From NCBI GenBank assembly GCA_014529385.2, contig CM043970.1, forward strand, positions 41,283,279 to 41,347,278: 64,000 nt of DNA, in the 5' to 3' direction. The notes under the pieces are model-generated. The model was not told where the DNA came from and searched no databases. It worked only from the letters and a program-made list of their open reading frames with translations. The translations under genes were made by a program, and so were the position numbers. Below, piece after piece: positions 22,291 to 33,300 of the stretch (the stretch's first letter is position 1; each line of letters opens with the position of its first letter). This DNA is from Adiantum capillus-veneris (Eukaryota; Streptophyta; Polypodiopsida; Polypodiales; Pteridaceae).

Positions 22291-25200
22291 TCAACATGCA
22301 TAAATCACACTCACCATAATGAGCTCCACCTCAGTATAGCCTCTCTCCACCTCTAGCTTCACCCTGCTAGCACAATAGATAGGCTTCATGTAGTGGGAAT
22401 TGTTACCTTGTTGAAAAAGCATAGCTCCAATAGCATCCTCACCTACTGATGGATTCACATAGAACTCCTTATCCCAATCAGGAGCTTTCATAGCAGGAAG
22501 AGAACCAAGAACCTCTTTGATACCTTGAAAAACCTCTTCACATTCATTTGTCCATTGTAGAGGATCCAACCTTGCTACTTTTTGTAGAGGATAAAGAAGT
22601 TGAGAGGACAAAGGAATGAACCTTACCATATACTTCACCTTTTGAATAAAAGTAGAAAGTTGCTTTGTATCTTTAGGTGATGGGAGGAGCACCAAAGCCT
22701 TCACTTTGTCAGGATCCGCTTCAATCCCATTCTCTGAGATCATATGCCCCAAAAACTTCACTCTTGGTTGAGCAAGATGACATTTCTTTGGGTTGAGTTG
22801 ACCTCCACTTTCATCATATTGCTTCAATGCCATCCCAAGCTTTGCACAATGATCCTTTCTAGAGCTATAAACACAAAATTCATCAATAAGATCCTTCTCA
22901 AACTTGCCAAGAAAGGGAGAGAACACCTTGTTGACGCGCTTTTGATACCACGCACAGCCATTCATAAGACCAAAAGGAAGTACACAATAACACAACCATC
23001 CCCATGGCGTGATAAATGTGGTCTTCTTTCGATCTTCCAAAGCCAAGGTGAGATGAAAATATCCAGAGAATCCATCACATACGCTATACCTCTCATGCCC
23101 TGCAATAGAATCAAGTATGTCATCTATGAAAGGAAGAGGGTATGGATCCCTCTTCATGGCTGCGTTTAGAGGCTTAAAATCAACACATATCCTCCACTTT
23201 CCATCCTTCTTGGGTGTGACAACAACAGGACTCACCCATTCTGCAGTGCTCACAGGACATATGAAACCTGCTTCAAGAAGCTTGTCTACATCTTCCTTTA
23301 AAGCATTAAGTTGTACCTGTCCCATTCTCCTTAGCTTTTGGCGTACGGGATGAGCTCCTTCCTTGATTGGAATGTGGATTTCCTCTCCCTTAAAGCCTCT
23401 AATTTCCTCATAAGAAGTGATGAATAAATGGGGAAATTGTTGTATCATATGTAGGTACTCACTCTTCTCATGACTAGTCAAGTCCGGAGGCAACATACCT
23501 TGTATCAGCTCTTGTTTGACATTAGGTTGAACTTTGGGTTGCATCAGCTCTTCAATTTTCTCATAAGGACCAGAGATATCCTCATTCTCCATAAAGCCAA
23601 GAAATCTTTGTTTCTCATCATGCTCTTCTTCAAGAAACAAGGAGGAAACATCTAGATCACTATCGCTGCTATCTTCCACTTCACTGCCCTCATCCCCATT
23701 GTCTTCTTCTTCACTTGAGTACTCTTCTTCATCACTTTTCTCATCAAAATCAGCATCCAAAGATTGCTTGCTAGCCATGTCAAACTTCTTCTTATCACCC
23801 CTTCTATTGTAGAGAGTGATGGTACCATGTCCCCAATCCTGTATAGCTTTGGTTGCCTGTAACCATGGTCTTCCAAGGATGAGAGGGAAAGCAACAATAC
23901 CCGCGGGCATAACATGGAAATTGACCAGCACTTTAACATCAAATACATCCACCTCCAAGTCCTTTACAACTCCCAAGAACCTCACCCTTGATTGGTTGGC
24001 AAGCTTTATGCGAAAACCTGAATTCCTAACCATGTTGAGTCCCAACTTTGATACACAAGCTTGAGTAATAACACATACCTGTGCACCTCCATCAATATAA
24101 GCCTCTCCAATGCACTTCCTCTTATGCCATGCATCCATAGTAGGGCATATATCAGGTAGCTCATTCAAAGACAGGACTCTCATTGACCCCCTTGTAGGCT
24201 CCTTCTTGATGGGATTGACTACGTGCTTCCATTGCCTCTTTAATTTGGGACACATCTCCATGAGTTGCCCAAAGGTAACATCAGCCTTTATACCCACCAA
24301 ATCAGCCCTTAAACTATAATTTGGTTGCCCTTCTCCCAAAGGAAAGTCGGATGCATTGTAATGTTTCCTGGGCTTTCTCTTCTTCTTCTCTTTACCTGTA
24401 CCTGTTTCAACCTGTTTCCCTCTTTTATGGCTGGGACTTGCATCACTCATGTCATGATTTCTTGTAACCCTCTTACCTACAGGCATGACCATAGCTCCCA
24501 AATCATCCTCTTTCTTCTCCAAACGGATTATGCTTACCACTTTTGTTTTGCCCTTCTCTTCTGCTGTCAATCCACTTGGTCCTGCTTCCCCTTTAATCTC
24601 AATACCATAATCTTGAGCTCGAGAAGGAATTTGTGGAGGAAGAGGAAACATGTCGCCACCCATTCTCTTTGTCTTGTCACATTGAGGGCTTTTATGACCC
24701 CATTCACCACAATTGTAGCATTGAAACATATCCCCTCTTCCAGCCATGCCTCTTCCTCTACCACCTGTATAACCCTCATTGCTTCCATAACCACGTCCAT
24801 ATCCATAACTCTGACCTCTTCCACCTCCCATCATATGCACACTAAGATTCTTCATAAGACCTACAACCTCTTGCCTCTCCTTGCGAAAGGCATTCACATC
24901 ATGAGAAGCTTGTTGATCATAACTTGGCTCCCTGATGAGGACCCTTGGTTGCTCTACCGCTTTCACTTCAAGCTTTGGCTCGACATTGATTCCAAGTTGA
25001 TGAAGACGCTCTGCTTTCCACTCTTTATTCTTTGCAATTTCAACTGCCTCCTCAAAGGTCCTTGGCTGCTTAAGCTCTACCTTCAAGCGTAGGTTACTCC
25101 TCAAGCTTGCAAGAAACCTGTCCTTCTTCAACATGGCTGGAGGAATTTCAGCCCCCAAAGATGTACACCACTTTGCCCATAACGAATTGAATGCCTTGAC

Positions 25201-25374
25201 AAAGTCTTCTATGGTTTGGACTTCATCTTTTACTAAGCCTTGAATAGACTGCCATACCTTTTGTGGGTCTTCCACCTGTTGAAAGTGTGTAAGAAAGCAT
25301 GCCTTACCATTTGATAAGTCATAACTTGAGGAGGTTGGGCTGATTGTAAATCCTTTTCGTAGCCTTCCAACCAT
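22291..25374 (-). pseudogene. Tat gypsy gag-protease-RT-RNase H
   Basis: A 1027-codon frame. The gag C-terminal part shows KVWQSIQGLVKDEVQTIEDF, a Gly/Arg/Tyr-rich region and one CCHC knuckle (CYNCGEWGHKSPQC). The protease has YIDGGAQVCVIT, the DGG variant used by plant gypsy elements, then LILGRPWL. An acidic linker follows. RT has WVSPVVVTPKKDGKWRICVD, VCDGFSGYFH (first Asp), and a damaged active site LIDEFCVYS where relatives have (F/M/L)-x-DDF. RNase H starts FYVNPSVGEDAIGAML. The upstream gag part is in another frame (see 25233-25529). Confidence 0.9.
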
Positions 25375-25529
25375 TCCCTAGCATCTCCCTTAAAACAGAA
25401 GTAGAAGATTCGTAGCACCAACGCTGGGTCTTGCTTGTCAGCAAGAAGGCAAGCAAATTCCATTCTCTCGATGAAAGCTTTGGAACTTTCATTTGATTTC
25501 CCACTAAACTCCGGAAAATTAAACGCCAT
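25233..25529 (-). pseudogene. Tat gag N-terminal part, frameshifted
   Basis: The start is taken at the ATG at 25529 (MAFNFPEFSGK), because upstream in-frame codons run into the primer-binding site and LTR. It encodes a retrotransposon gag-type capsid segment (FIERMEFACLLADKQ, FYFCFKGDAREWLEGYEKD). The downstream gag continues in a different frame from about 25300 (HAFLHTF then QQVEDPQKVWQ), so one small indel broke gag here. Confidence 0.8.
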
Positions 25530-25570
25530 GTCTTCAAAACCTGTAAACTGAAGGTAACTTGAAGCGATTC

Positions 25571-25587
25571 CTCGGTGGCGGGCACCA
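25571..25587 (-). other. primer-binding site
   Basis: On the minus strand TGGTGCCCGCCACCGAG begins six bases after the LTR end. It has the TGG-GCCC style of gypsy sites. I cannot assign the tRNA with confidence. Confidence 0.65.
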
Positions 25588-25593
25588 AAACAC

Positions 25594-26432
25594 TGTTGGG
25601 AAACAAGCAAACTAGAACACCTCTATAGCGATGTCACCCAAGAGCATTGAAAGAGAACTACAAGATACCAAAAGCTTTGCAAAATCCCTTTGAAACACCA
25701 CAAGTCCAATAGGAGTAGACCCTTGGGAATTTACTAGCCGTCACCCACCCAAGAGACTATGTCACATACGAGCAAAACCCTGCCAAAGCATGGATTTACA
25801 TCACACACCGACCAATGCATATGAAGACAAGAGCCTCTCCTTTCACAATCAGACATCACAAACCCACAACTTCAACATCAATTTCACAATTCATAGATAC
25901 ATGCCCTCCGAATCTGTCTACACACAATTTGCGGCTGCCATAGCCATAACCCTGCAGAGAACTAGTCGTAACCTGATGAGCACAACTCCAATTGGGGCAC
26001 TTTAAAGCTTGAAAAATGACTGGTGAGAAATCTGAAGATGACTAAATTGATTCCATACGCCCCCATGAGCAAAATTGATGCGAACAGAAAGCTGTCCCAG
26101 CACGACTACACGTAGAGAAGGCTAGTCGGGGCAAAAAACTGCATCTAAGAGCACCAAGGAGACAGAACGAGCTAAAACCTGCAAATTTTTGATGTTTGGT
26201 TGAACCTTTTTTTGTTTGTACATGAGTTTAAGTTATATACAAGGCTCACTTCAAAAAGCTCACTCACGGGCACTTACAGTAGCCCGACAGCTGTCACTAG
26301 ACTAGCGACTTGTAGTGCATGTACATGTGCTTGCTAAAGCAAACTAAAAAACCCACATGCCCTTTTGACATCGGGTGTCATGTCCATATGTACAAATTTA
26401 CAAAAAACGGCGTGTCAGAAATGCGCCCAACA
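25594..26432 (-). repeat. 5' LTR of Tat element (839 bp)
   Basis: Begins TGTTGGGAAACAAGC and ends GCGCCCAACA on the + strand. It is slightly shorter than its partner through deletions near 25933, 26008 and 26350. Confidence 0.95.
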
Positions 26433-26436
26433 ACGG
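26433..26436. repeat. target-site duplication ACGG (right)
   Basis: Second copy of the ACGG duplication of the Tat element. Confidence 0.75.
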
Positions 26437-27886
26437 CAAGCGACTTGCAAAGTTGCAGCATGTGTATGTTGATTCACAATTGAAGCTAGAGACAGTAGTG
26501 GCTCCATTGAGGTTTCCTTCAAACTTTAGTTTCACTCCTCTATCAAGTTTTTTGATTTTATATTTTGTATTTCTTTTGTATATATTGCTTTGATGTCTAT
26601 AATGTTTTCATTGCTTGTTCATGTTTGTAGACGTTTCCCCATCTGATTTTGTAGACTGGGAGCCAATAGAGTCTTTCACAAGAACTTTTGAGGCCATCCA
26701 GGTTGACCTTGGCAAGGTGCTCTATGCTGGTTGTTCATTTGAGGAGCTTGTCTCATGGGACTTTTTTCTTATAACCATACGTATGTAACGCCTAGGCAAA
26801 CTGATTATGATAATCTTTCTTTGGTTCATCCACCAACCTTGTAGAGTATGGAATGGCCTAAGCTAGATAGTGCCTTGATAACAACAACCAAAAGGAGAAT
26901 TGAGGTGGATGTGAATTCAACAATGAAGTGCACCTATGGTTCCCACAAAGCTTCCCTTACTTGGTTTATGTCCCTTCATGTGTTTGTGATTATCTTTTGA
27001 TTGTAGAGTTTCACATGACACCAACAATGTGGACTTGCAAAGGGGGAAGTGCGATCAATGGCTTCCTTGCAGTTGGATGGGAGACTAAGGTGGTCAACCA
27101 CTAGGGAGATACAATCTTGAGTGCTTTGTAGTTGCTGAGAATGTGGTGTGCAGATACCATATTGCAAAGAAAAGCTTGTCAATTGTCTTTTCCTAGAGAA
27201 GATGAAAACTGACGAAGAGAGAATGGGAGGCACTAGAGTCTAATATTGCTGCTAGAGAATCAATTGATCTACAAATATGCCTCCACGACATCTCGTTGAA
27301 TAAGGATTGAAATCTTAGTCACCTTTGTGAGTATCTTAATCTTAGATATACCTTGCCCAATCAACATGTTTTTGTAATCAATGAAAAGGTTTTCCATTCT
27401 AGAAAAGAGAAGAGCTTTCTGTGTGCAAACATTGGTTTTTCGCAATGTCTTACTGTAAAAGCTTGTAACTGAAGAAATTCTTCTCCCATTGATACATATG
27501 GTGTTTTTAATCTCTTTTTCATTCTTAATTTGTTCAAGATTTTGATTGAAATGTGCAAGGTTTTTAATTTGGAGCGTGGATACTTTCAATGTTGGTGTCT
27601 TTCAACATCTTGTCGCAAGATTTTGTTTATAAATATAGTTTTAAGTTAATTTGATATGAATACTAAGTGCTTTTAAATAGTGACATTGAGTATAAAAGTG
27701 ACTTTACAGGTTTTAACTTCATTTCTCACATTCACAAAACACTAGCTTTCAGCTCTCTTCCCATATTCTTTGCGAACAAACCCATGGAAACATCTTCTAA
27801 TGCACTTCTCACACAACTACAAAAGATATGACTTGCAGATCATGCACATAAACTAGTCAGTGTGTTTGAGGGGACGATTGACATGC
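26433..27886 (+). pseudogene. decayed transposase-like gene, upstream part
   Basis: Plus-strand open pieces: GKRLAKLQHVYVDSQLKLE just after the Tat element; a 48-codon segment from about 26628 (DFVDWEPIESFTRTFEAIQ, GKVLYAGCSFEELVSWDFF) preceded by TTTGTAG, a plausible intron end; a segment near 27010-27200 (TPTMWTCKGGSAINGFLAVG, AENVVCRYHIAKKSLSIVF) with stops; and from 27784 METSSNALLTQL...HKLVSVFEGTIDMH. The last continues in frame after the giant element (46876, FLDDIAKTLG). I do not recognise these N-terminal parts. They are linked to the transposase-like C-terminus only by collinearity and strand. Confidence 0.45.
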
Positions 27887-27962
27887 ATGCCCAAGACGAC
27901 AGGACTCTATTGACCAAGCCTAAAAGTCATGTCAGGGACGACATGAACGCGGAGGGGGGGAG
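27887..27962 (+). repeat. 76-bp tail of the giant element, lying outside its 5' LTR
   Basis: This stretch equals 45792-45867, the last codons of ORF4 plus the polypurine tract, with one mismatch in 76. It directly abuts the left LTR. The left LTR is therefore preceded by internal 3' sequence of the same family, as if it were also the 3' LTR of a second, deleted copy. Confidence 0.9.
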
Positions 27963-28171
27963 TGTTAATCCAGCAGAGGATCACACCCACATTTTTGCTC
28001 ACACCCATCATTTTGTAACCATTGATTGTAATAAATGTCTTTCCGACATTAATTTTGATTTGAGCCATTCATTAAGTAACGGGACTCAATTGAGTTTCCA
28101 GCTTGTAATCCCGAAGTAATTTCACCTATTGATGTAAATAATTAGAGATGTTCTCACCTCCAAGGCTGAGG

Positions 28172-28178
28172 TATATAA
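28172..28178 (+). promoter_or_regulatory. TATA box of giant-element LTR
   Basis: TATATAA in the context GAGGTATATAAGCC, about 210 bp into the LTR and about 70 bp upstream of the GA repeat. This is the probable promoter for the genomic RNA. Confidence 0.6.
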
Positions 28179-28245
28179 GCCAAAGTTTTGTAACCTAAGG
28201 GGAGTTCAATTAATCAAAGTGAGTTTTTGAGCGCCGTGACTGTGT

Positions 28246-28247
<2 letters not shown>

Positions 28248-28321
<74 letters not shown>
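28248..28321 (+). repeat. (GA)n microsatellite in 5' LTR
   Basis: 37 uninterrupted GA units. The matching site in the 3' LTR is longer and interrupted (46153-46249). It would be transcribed into the 5' end of the RNA. Confidence 0.95.
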
Positions 28322-28323
<2 letters not shown>

Positions 28324-28950
28324 CTTATCTTCTTGCTACGCGAGCTACGGGGCCGCCATTGGAGAAGCGACACCGCCATTGTGTTAGCAACGGTGAGAGC
28401 TACGCACAGATACCAAGAGTGCGCGCTATCGGCTTCTACGTGTGGTAAGTTCCTACGAGCTTCGGTGTGAGTTTTCTTCCAACTCGTGTGTCGGAATAGA
28501 GCGTGCAGCATATCTATAGAACCACAACGAGTAGAGCTACACATTAGTACCATCGGGGTCAAGTTTTGGTCACCTGTATTTTTCGGCCTGTCTTCATACG
28601 CGTTTACCGCACGGAGTGGTTATAGGTTGATTTTGCAGTTCAAGTCTTTAGGGTGTTGTTGTTACCTAGTGTATAGACTTCCCCTTGAATTTGAGATCGA
28701 TTCAATGATTCTAGATCCTGTTTCGTATAGCATTCGTTCGTAGTACGGATTTCAGTCACTTGCGTATTTTAGAACTTAGATTTGATTTCCTTAGTAGTGA
28801 TTGTCATTAGAAGGTCGAGTAGGTGATTTGACACCCACCTAGTTGTTTCCATGCGCCTGCGGGTCAAGCTCCGTCCTCGTCTGACAAATTCTGTTGTTGG
28901 TTGAGTTCTCGCTATTTAGCTTCCGCTAGCGGCGTAACCGCCTTAACATT

Positions 28951-28968
28951 TGGCGCCGCTGCCGGGGA
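28951..28968 (+). other. primer-binding site (TGGCGCC type)
   Basis: TGGCGCCGCTGCCGGGGA begins two bases after the LTR end and differs at one position from the TGGCGCCGTTGCCGGGGA site that I recall as tRNA-Asp-type in plant gypsy elements. Confidence 0.88.
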
Positions 28969-29008
28969 CAAGAGCCCTAAGTAGGTGACCTTAGACTAAT
29001 CCTACGAG

Positions 29009-29014
29009 GTGAGT
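29009..29014 (+). promoter_or_regulatory. candidate 5' splice site in leader
   Basis: CTACGAG|GTGAGT fits the plant donor consensus fully. Paired with an acceptor before ORF4 it could give a spliced RNA for ORF4, as retroviruses do for env (inference). Confidence 0.35.
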
Positions 29015-29487
29015 CGTATAAACTACTTTGTATACCTTAGTTAGAAAAGATCTAGGAGTGGTGGACTCCGAAGATCTCGAGAGATACTAGGAAGTGGGGT
29101 ATTCCTGGGTGTTCCGTGTTGACAGTATTTTTAGTTTAGCTTAGATTTGTTTGTTGTTTTGTTGGTGTTGAGTAGTTGTTGATAGAAGAAGAATTTGCTA
29201 GTCCGTGAGTGACAGTGGATATCTTTAAAGTCACAATTACCAAACCCATTTTATGATTAGGAATAGCTTAGGTAGGACTTCATTTGATCCTGATCTAGAG
29301 CTAGTAATCATTGGAGTATTTGCTTGATATGGTTGATTGCATGTTAGATCACTAAACCGTCGAGTTAGTAGTGAAACTTGCAATAAACAAAAGTCAGAGA
29401 AATTTTCTGTGTATCTGGGAGTTGCTGAGCACTTGAGAAAGCTTTAGGAAGGATTCTGTGCCAAAAAACTGGAAATCTGCAACTTTA

Positions 29488-30206
29488 GACATCATACGCG
29501 TATGATGTCTAAATGACCAAACAGAGACCAAAACAGAAATTTTGACTTTACCAGAGTGTTCAAAAGGGGGGTTATACCCTAATTTCAACTTAAAACAAGA
29601 GCATTAACACTCAAAGAAACCCGAAAAGACAAGTCGGAGTCCAAGAAACGCAAAGAATAGGAAATTTTGGATTCAGATCTTGTTTTTACATTCAAACCTG
29701 ACAAAAACACTTGAAACTCAATTATAAACATTGGAGAAGGCTTAAAACCAAAAATAGTCAAAATCTGGGACAAAAGACATCATACGCGTATAATGTCTTT
29801 TGGCACATCCACTGCTTATTTTTGATATCTGACCTGACAATATTGTTACAGGCACTGTAGGAAGCATAAATATCAAGTTTGGACCCAAATTGATGAAAAA
29901 GACATCATACGCGTATGATGTCTTTGACCTAATTTTGGACATATTTTGATACTTTGCTAACACAGATCCATTGTAATAGCTGTCTAGAGGTTATATTTCA
30001 AGTTTCATCCCATTTGGATCACAATTGACCCAAAAAACAAGTCAAAAGCGGAAAATTGCCAAGAAAAGCCTAAATTAGCCATAACTTGCTCAAACAGAGT
30101 TCAAACTGAATTTTGTGAGTGGAAAGAGCATAAGGGGGCTACTGAGAGTGAGCATAACCAAAATAGTCTAAATCTGTGAAAAAAGACATCATACGCGTAT
30201 AATGTC
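29488..30206 (+). repeat. palindrome array A (4 copies of a 22-bp palindrome)
   Basis: Copies at 29488-29509, 29776-29797, 29901-29922 and 30185-30206. Each is GACATCATACG followed by its reverse complement. Copies 2 and 4 share one change (TATAATGTC in the right arm). Flanking A and T runs extend the pairing, to 28 bp in copy 3. Start-to-start spacing is 288, 125 and 284 bp. The spacers are diverged versions of each other and of those in array B (for example AAGTTTCATCCCATTTGGAT at about 30000 against AAGTTTTATCCAATTTGGAT at about 42173). As RNA each copy would form a strong hairpin with an ACGCGU tip. Confidence 0.95.
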
Positions 30207-30372
30207 TTTTTCAGCATAACTGCAACAAAATTCTCACTTGATGAAACAGAAGTTGTCCAACTGACAAGATTAAACAATTGACCAAGTATCAATCAGTTTG
30301 GATCAATTCTGACCACAAAAACTTGGGGAAATCAAATTGCCGAGACGGAAAAGTTAAAGTCCTTTAGGGGAA

Positions 30373-33300
30373 TTGATGAATTTGAGATCGGGCAGGAACC
30401 TCCAGAATAACCAACCAAAACAAGGGGAACCAACAAGTGTCATATCAACCGAGGGAAGTGTAAACCAAAGTTGGGTGCAACCATTAGAGCCGATCTTTGA
30501 AGGAAGTGTCTCTGATACTTCTTCGGAGAGATCTTACGAGATTTTCACCGAACACGTGGAACACCTGAACCTGAACAACAGAAAAAATATGGCAGCAGGA
30601 TCATCAAACCCTTCCGCCACCATGAAGCTATTGTTCATAAAATACCAGTACGACAATGAGCAAGGTGCCAAGATCTACAAAGATGGAATGGACCGCTATT
30701 GTGTAAAGATAGAAGATAGACCTAGTGAGTTCAAGGACTTAGTGCCTGTGAGCTATAGCGGAGATAGATATCTAGATGACGAGGGTACCATGTACTTGGT
30801 AGTCCTAAACCCTAACATTGTGGACAAGTGGGGATTGATGGGCACCAAAGCCAAAATAGATGAAGAACTCGAGGAGAAAGCACCAATAATGAACTTCCCT
30901 AATGCGAGGTTAAGAAGAGAGAATGAAACTACAAGGATCAACACTGATAACATCTATGTGGGGCTATACAAATATAATAATGGGGAGCAAGATCTCTATT
31001 ATAGATGTGAAGAACCCTACACCGGAGAGTTGACAGACAAAAAAAGACTCTATGTCTTTACCTACACAGAGGGATCGGAAGTGAAAATTGCCGCTTACGA
31101 TAAGTATGGCAGGCAATACTCAACAATGGGCAAGAAAGAATTAGAAGGATATACATACTTTGGGGGACCACTACATCAGTATTATGTTACTTCTAGCTCA
31201 CATAGACCAGCACCAACAACTGGAGTGCAAAACTCAATGACAACAGGAGGACAAAGAACTCAGGTTGCTGACTCTTTCAGTCAACCTTGGGACTCGAAGC
31301 TCGGACCAATGGGATCATTACATTCCAGAGAGTCAATGGAGACGAATCGAGGTAGTGCAGTTCCAATCCCCACCTATACCACTCCAGGTCCAAGGTTTGA
31401 AGCGGAACCATCACATTTACCTCCCAGTAGTAGATTCAGGGCAGAGGAACCGACAAGGGTAACCCATGAAGTCCATGATGCTAGAGAAAGCTTTAGCCGA
31501 GACACAGGAGCAATGAGATTGGTAGCAGATCATAGACGTATGAGACCATCTCAAGTAGCCAAGTGTATGCCAAAGAAGTATGGTGGTTCAGGAGATCCGT
31601 ATGCACATGTGTCACTCTTTAAGCAAGTCTTAAGAGCTGAGCAGATAACAGATTTCCATACACAATACGAGGGATTTGGTCTTACTCTAGAAGGTACTGC
31701 ATTGACATGGTTTCAACCAATGAACATAGGGGGATTCCATGACATTGACCATTTGCTAAGAGAGTTTGCTGAGGAATTCTCAAAACGAGGGATTAAGCAC
31801 AATACGGTCTCACAAATATATGCTTTTAAACAGAGAGAACACGAAAAAGTGAAGGAAGCTTCACTTCGCTTCAAACAATACATTGAGAGATGTCCAGTAC
31901 GTGAACGACCACAAGATGACAGACTATCTGTTCTCTTTATTGAGGGACTGAGGAACGACACTCTCAAGAAGGACTTGCACTTGAAAGCTTGTACAAGTTT
32001 CGAGCAAGTAACGAGAGAGGCATTGTACTTAGTGGATAACTGTACGGTTTATGGAGAGGTGTCAGCGGATACAGATTTTGCATCCAGTAGCTCCTCCTCC
32101 GTAGCGAGCGAGACTACCACTAAAAAGAATGTTCAAACAACAACCATGCCAAATGTAGAGCAAATGATAGAAGATGCTCTAAAAAGGATGGCACCATACC
32201 AAAAACCATTGCCAAAAACACTGAAATGGTGTGCTATTGAACAAAAATGGACAAATCATCCAACAGAGGAGTGTTATTACAACAAAGGGTATGTAAGGGA
32301 GCGCCAGTATGCACCTCCTGCTCAATTAGCACCACCTCAGATACATCCAGTACCTCGATACCCAACGGGAAATGTACCAGGACCTATGGGGATAGAAAGA
32401 CCGCAACCGGTATTGGGACAACAACCACCTTTACCAGGAGCAAGACCAGTGGGCATTAGATATGCACCAACCTTAGAGAATCAGGAAGAACAAGCCTTAG
32501 TGCCTGTTCAAGCCTATTATGAAGAATCTGGTGCACACATGTCTCCAACTGTGTATTACCCACCAGAAGAACCCAAACAACCAGAACCATGGGGCATGAT
32601 TGGGAATGTTGGAACACCAACAGTTACAAGTGCTTCTGATGAAGAGAGATACAATTTGGACGCAAGAACATTGATGTTCATAGCTCATGGAGGGTTAACA
32701 GGACAAAGACCATCCTATCCACAAAGGACGAATCAAATGGGACCAAGACCAGCACTAGGACCCTGTTACAAGTGTGGAGGTGACCATCTGATGAATGTTT
32801 GTCCACATACGGAAATCATTAGAATTAACGCTTATTGCACTGAGTGTGGGGTTACTCACTTCATTGAGGATTGTTCAAAGAATCCAAACAAAGTGCAAAA
32901 GACGACATTGAATATGCTAGAAACTATTCCTACCAGCAGTGGGTCTGAAAATGAAACTCTGATACCAACGCAAGTTGTTACTAGAGCTCAAGCTAAGAAA
33001 ACCACTAGAGAACCTGAGAATGGAAAGTTAGCGACTGAAGTGGTTAGTCAAGGACCGCGGAGTCAGAAAAACACATGGAAAGCTAGAAAAGCACGCATGA
33101 AGTTGAGAAAAGAACGTGAAGACGCTATTCTAGCTGAGGAACTAAAGCGAACTAAAGATAGATTAGAAAAACTTGAGAGTCAAAACGGGAAACGAGAGAT
33201 GAGCCCGGAAAGAACGAAACAAAAGAGTATCAAAGAAACAACGAGCTTAAGCTCAGGGGGATCAGTGCTAGTCGACAAAGTACACGAACCATTGGACGCA

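Larger units (their letters stand above)
19322..26432 (-). mobile_element. complete Tat-type Ty3/gypsy retrotransposon (7.1 kb)
   Basis: LTRs at 19322-20193 and 25594-26432 have 7-bp terminal inverted repeats TGTTGGG/CCCAACA and a 4-bp target duplication. Between them on the minus strand lie a primer-binding site, gag, protease, RT, RNase H, a second archaeal-like RNase H, integrase and a polypurine tract. RT before integrase is gypsy order. Two RNase H domains place it in the Tat clade (established marker). Three in-frame stops (22291, 22168, 21331), one gag frameshift near 25300 and a changed RT active site make it inactive. LTR indels show considerable age. Confidence 0.94.
27963..28948 (+). 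repeat. 5' LTR of giant element (986 bp)
   Basis: TGTTAA...TTAACA ends form a perfect 6-bp inverted repeat. It contains a TATA box, a (GA)37 microsatellite downstream of it, and TCATACGCGT at 28594-28603, a partial match to the internal palindrome. Confidence 0.95.
28969..30372 (+). other. long 5' leader of giant element
   Basis: 1.4 kb of untranslated leader between PBS and ORF1. It has a near-perfect 5' splice site (GAG|GTGAGT, cut before 29009) 40 bp after the PBS, and four palindrome copies (29488-30206). No reading frame is supported. Confidence 0.75.
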
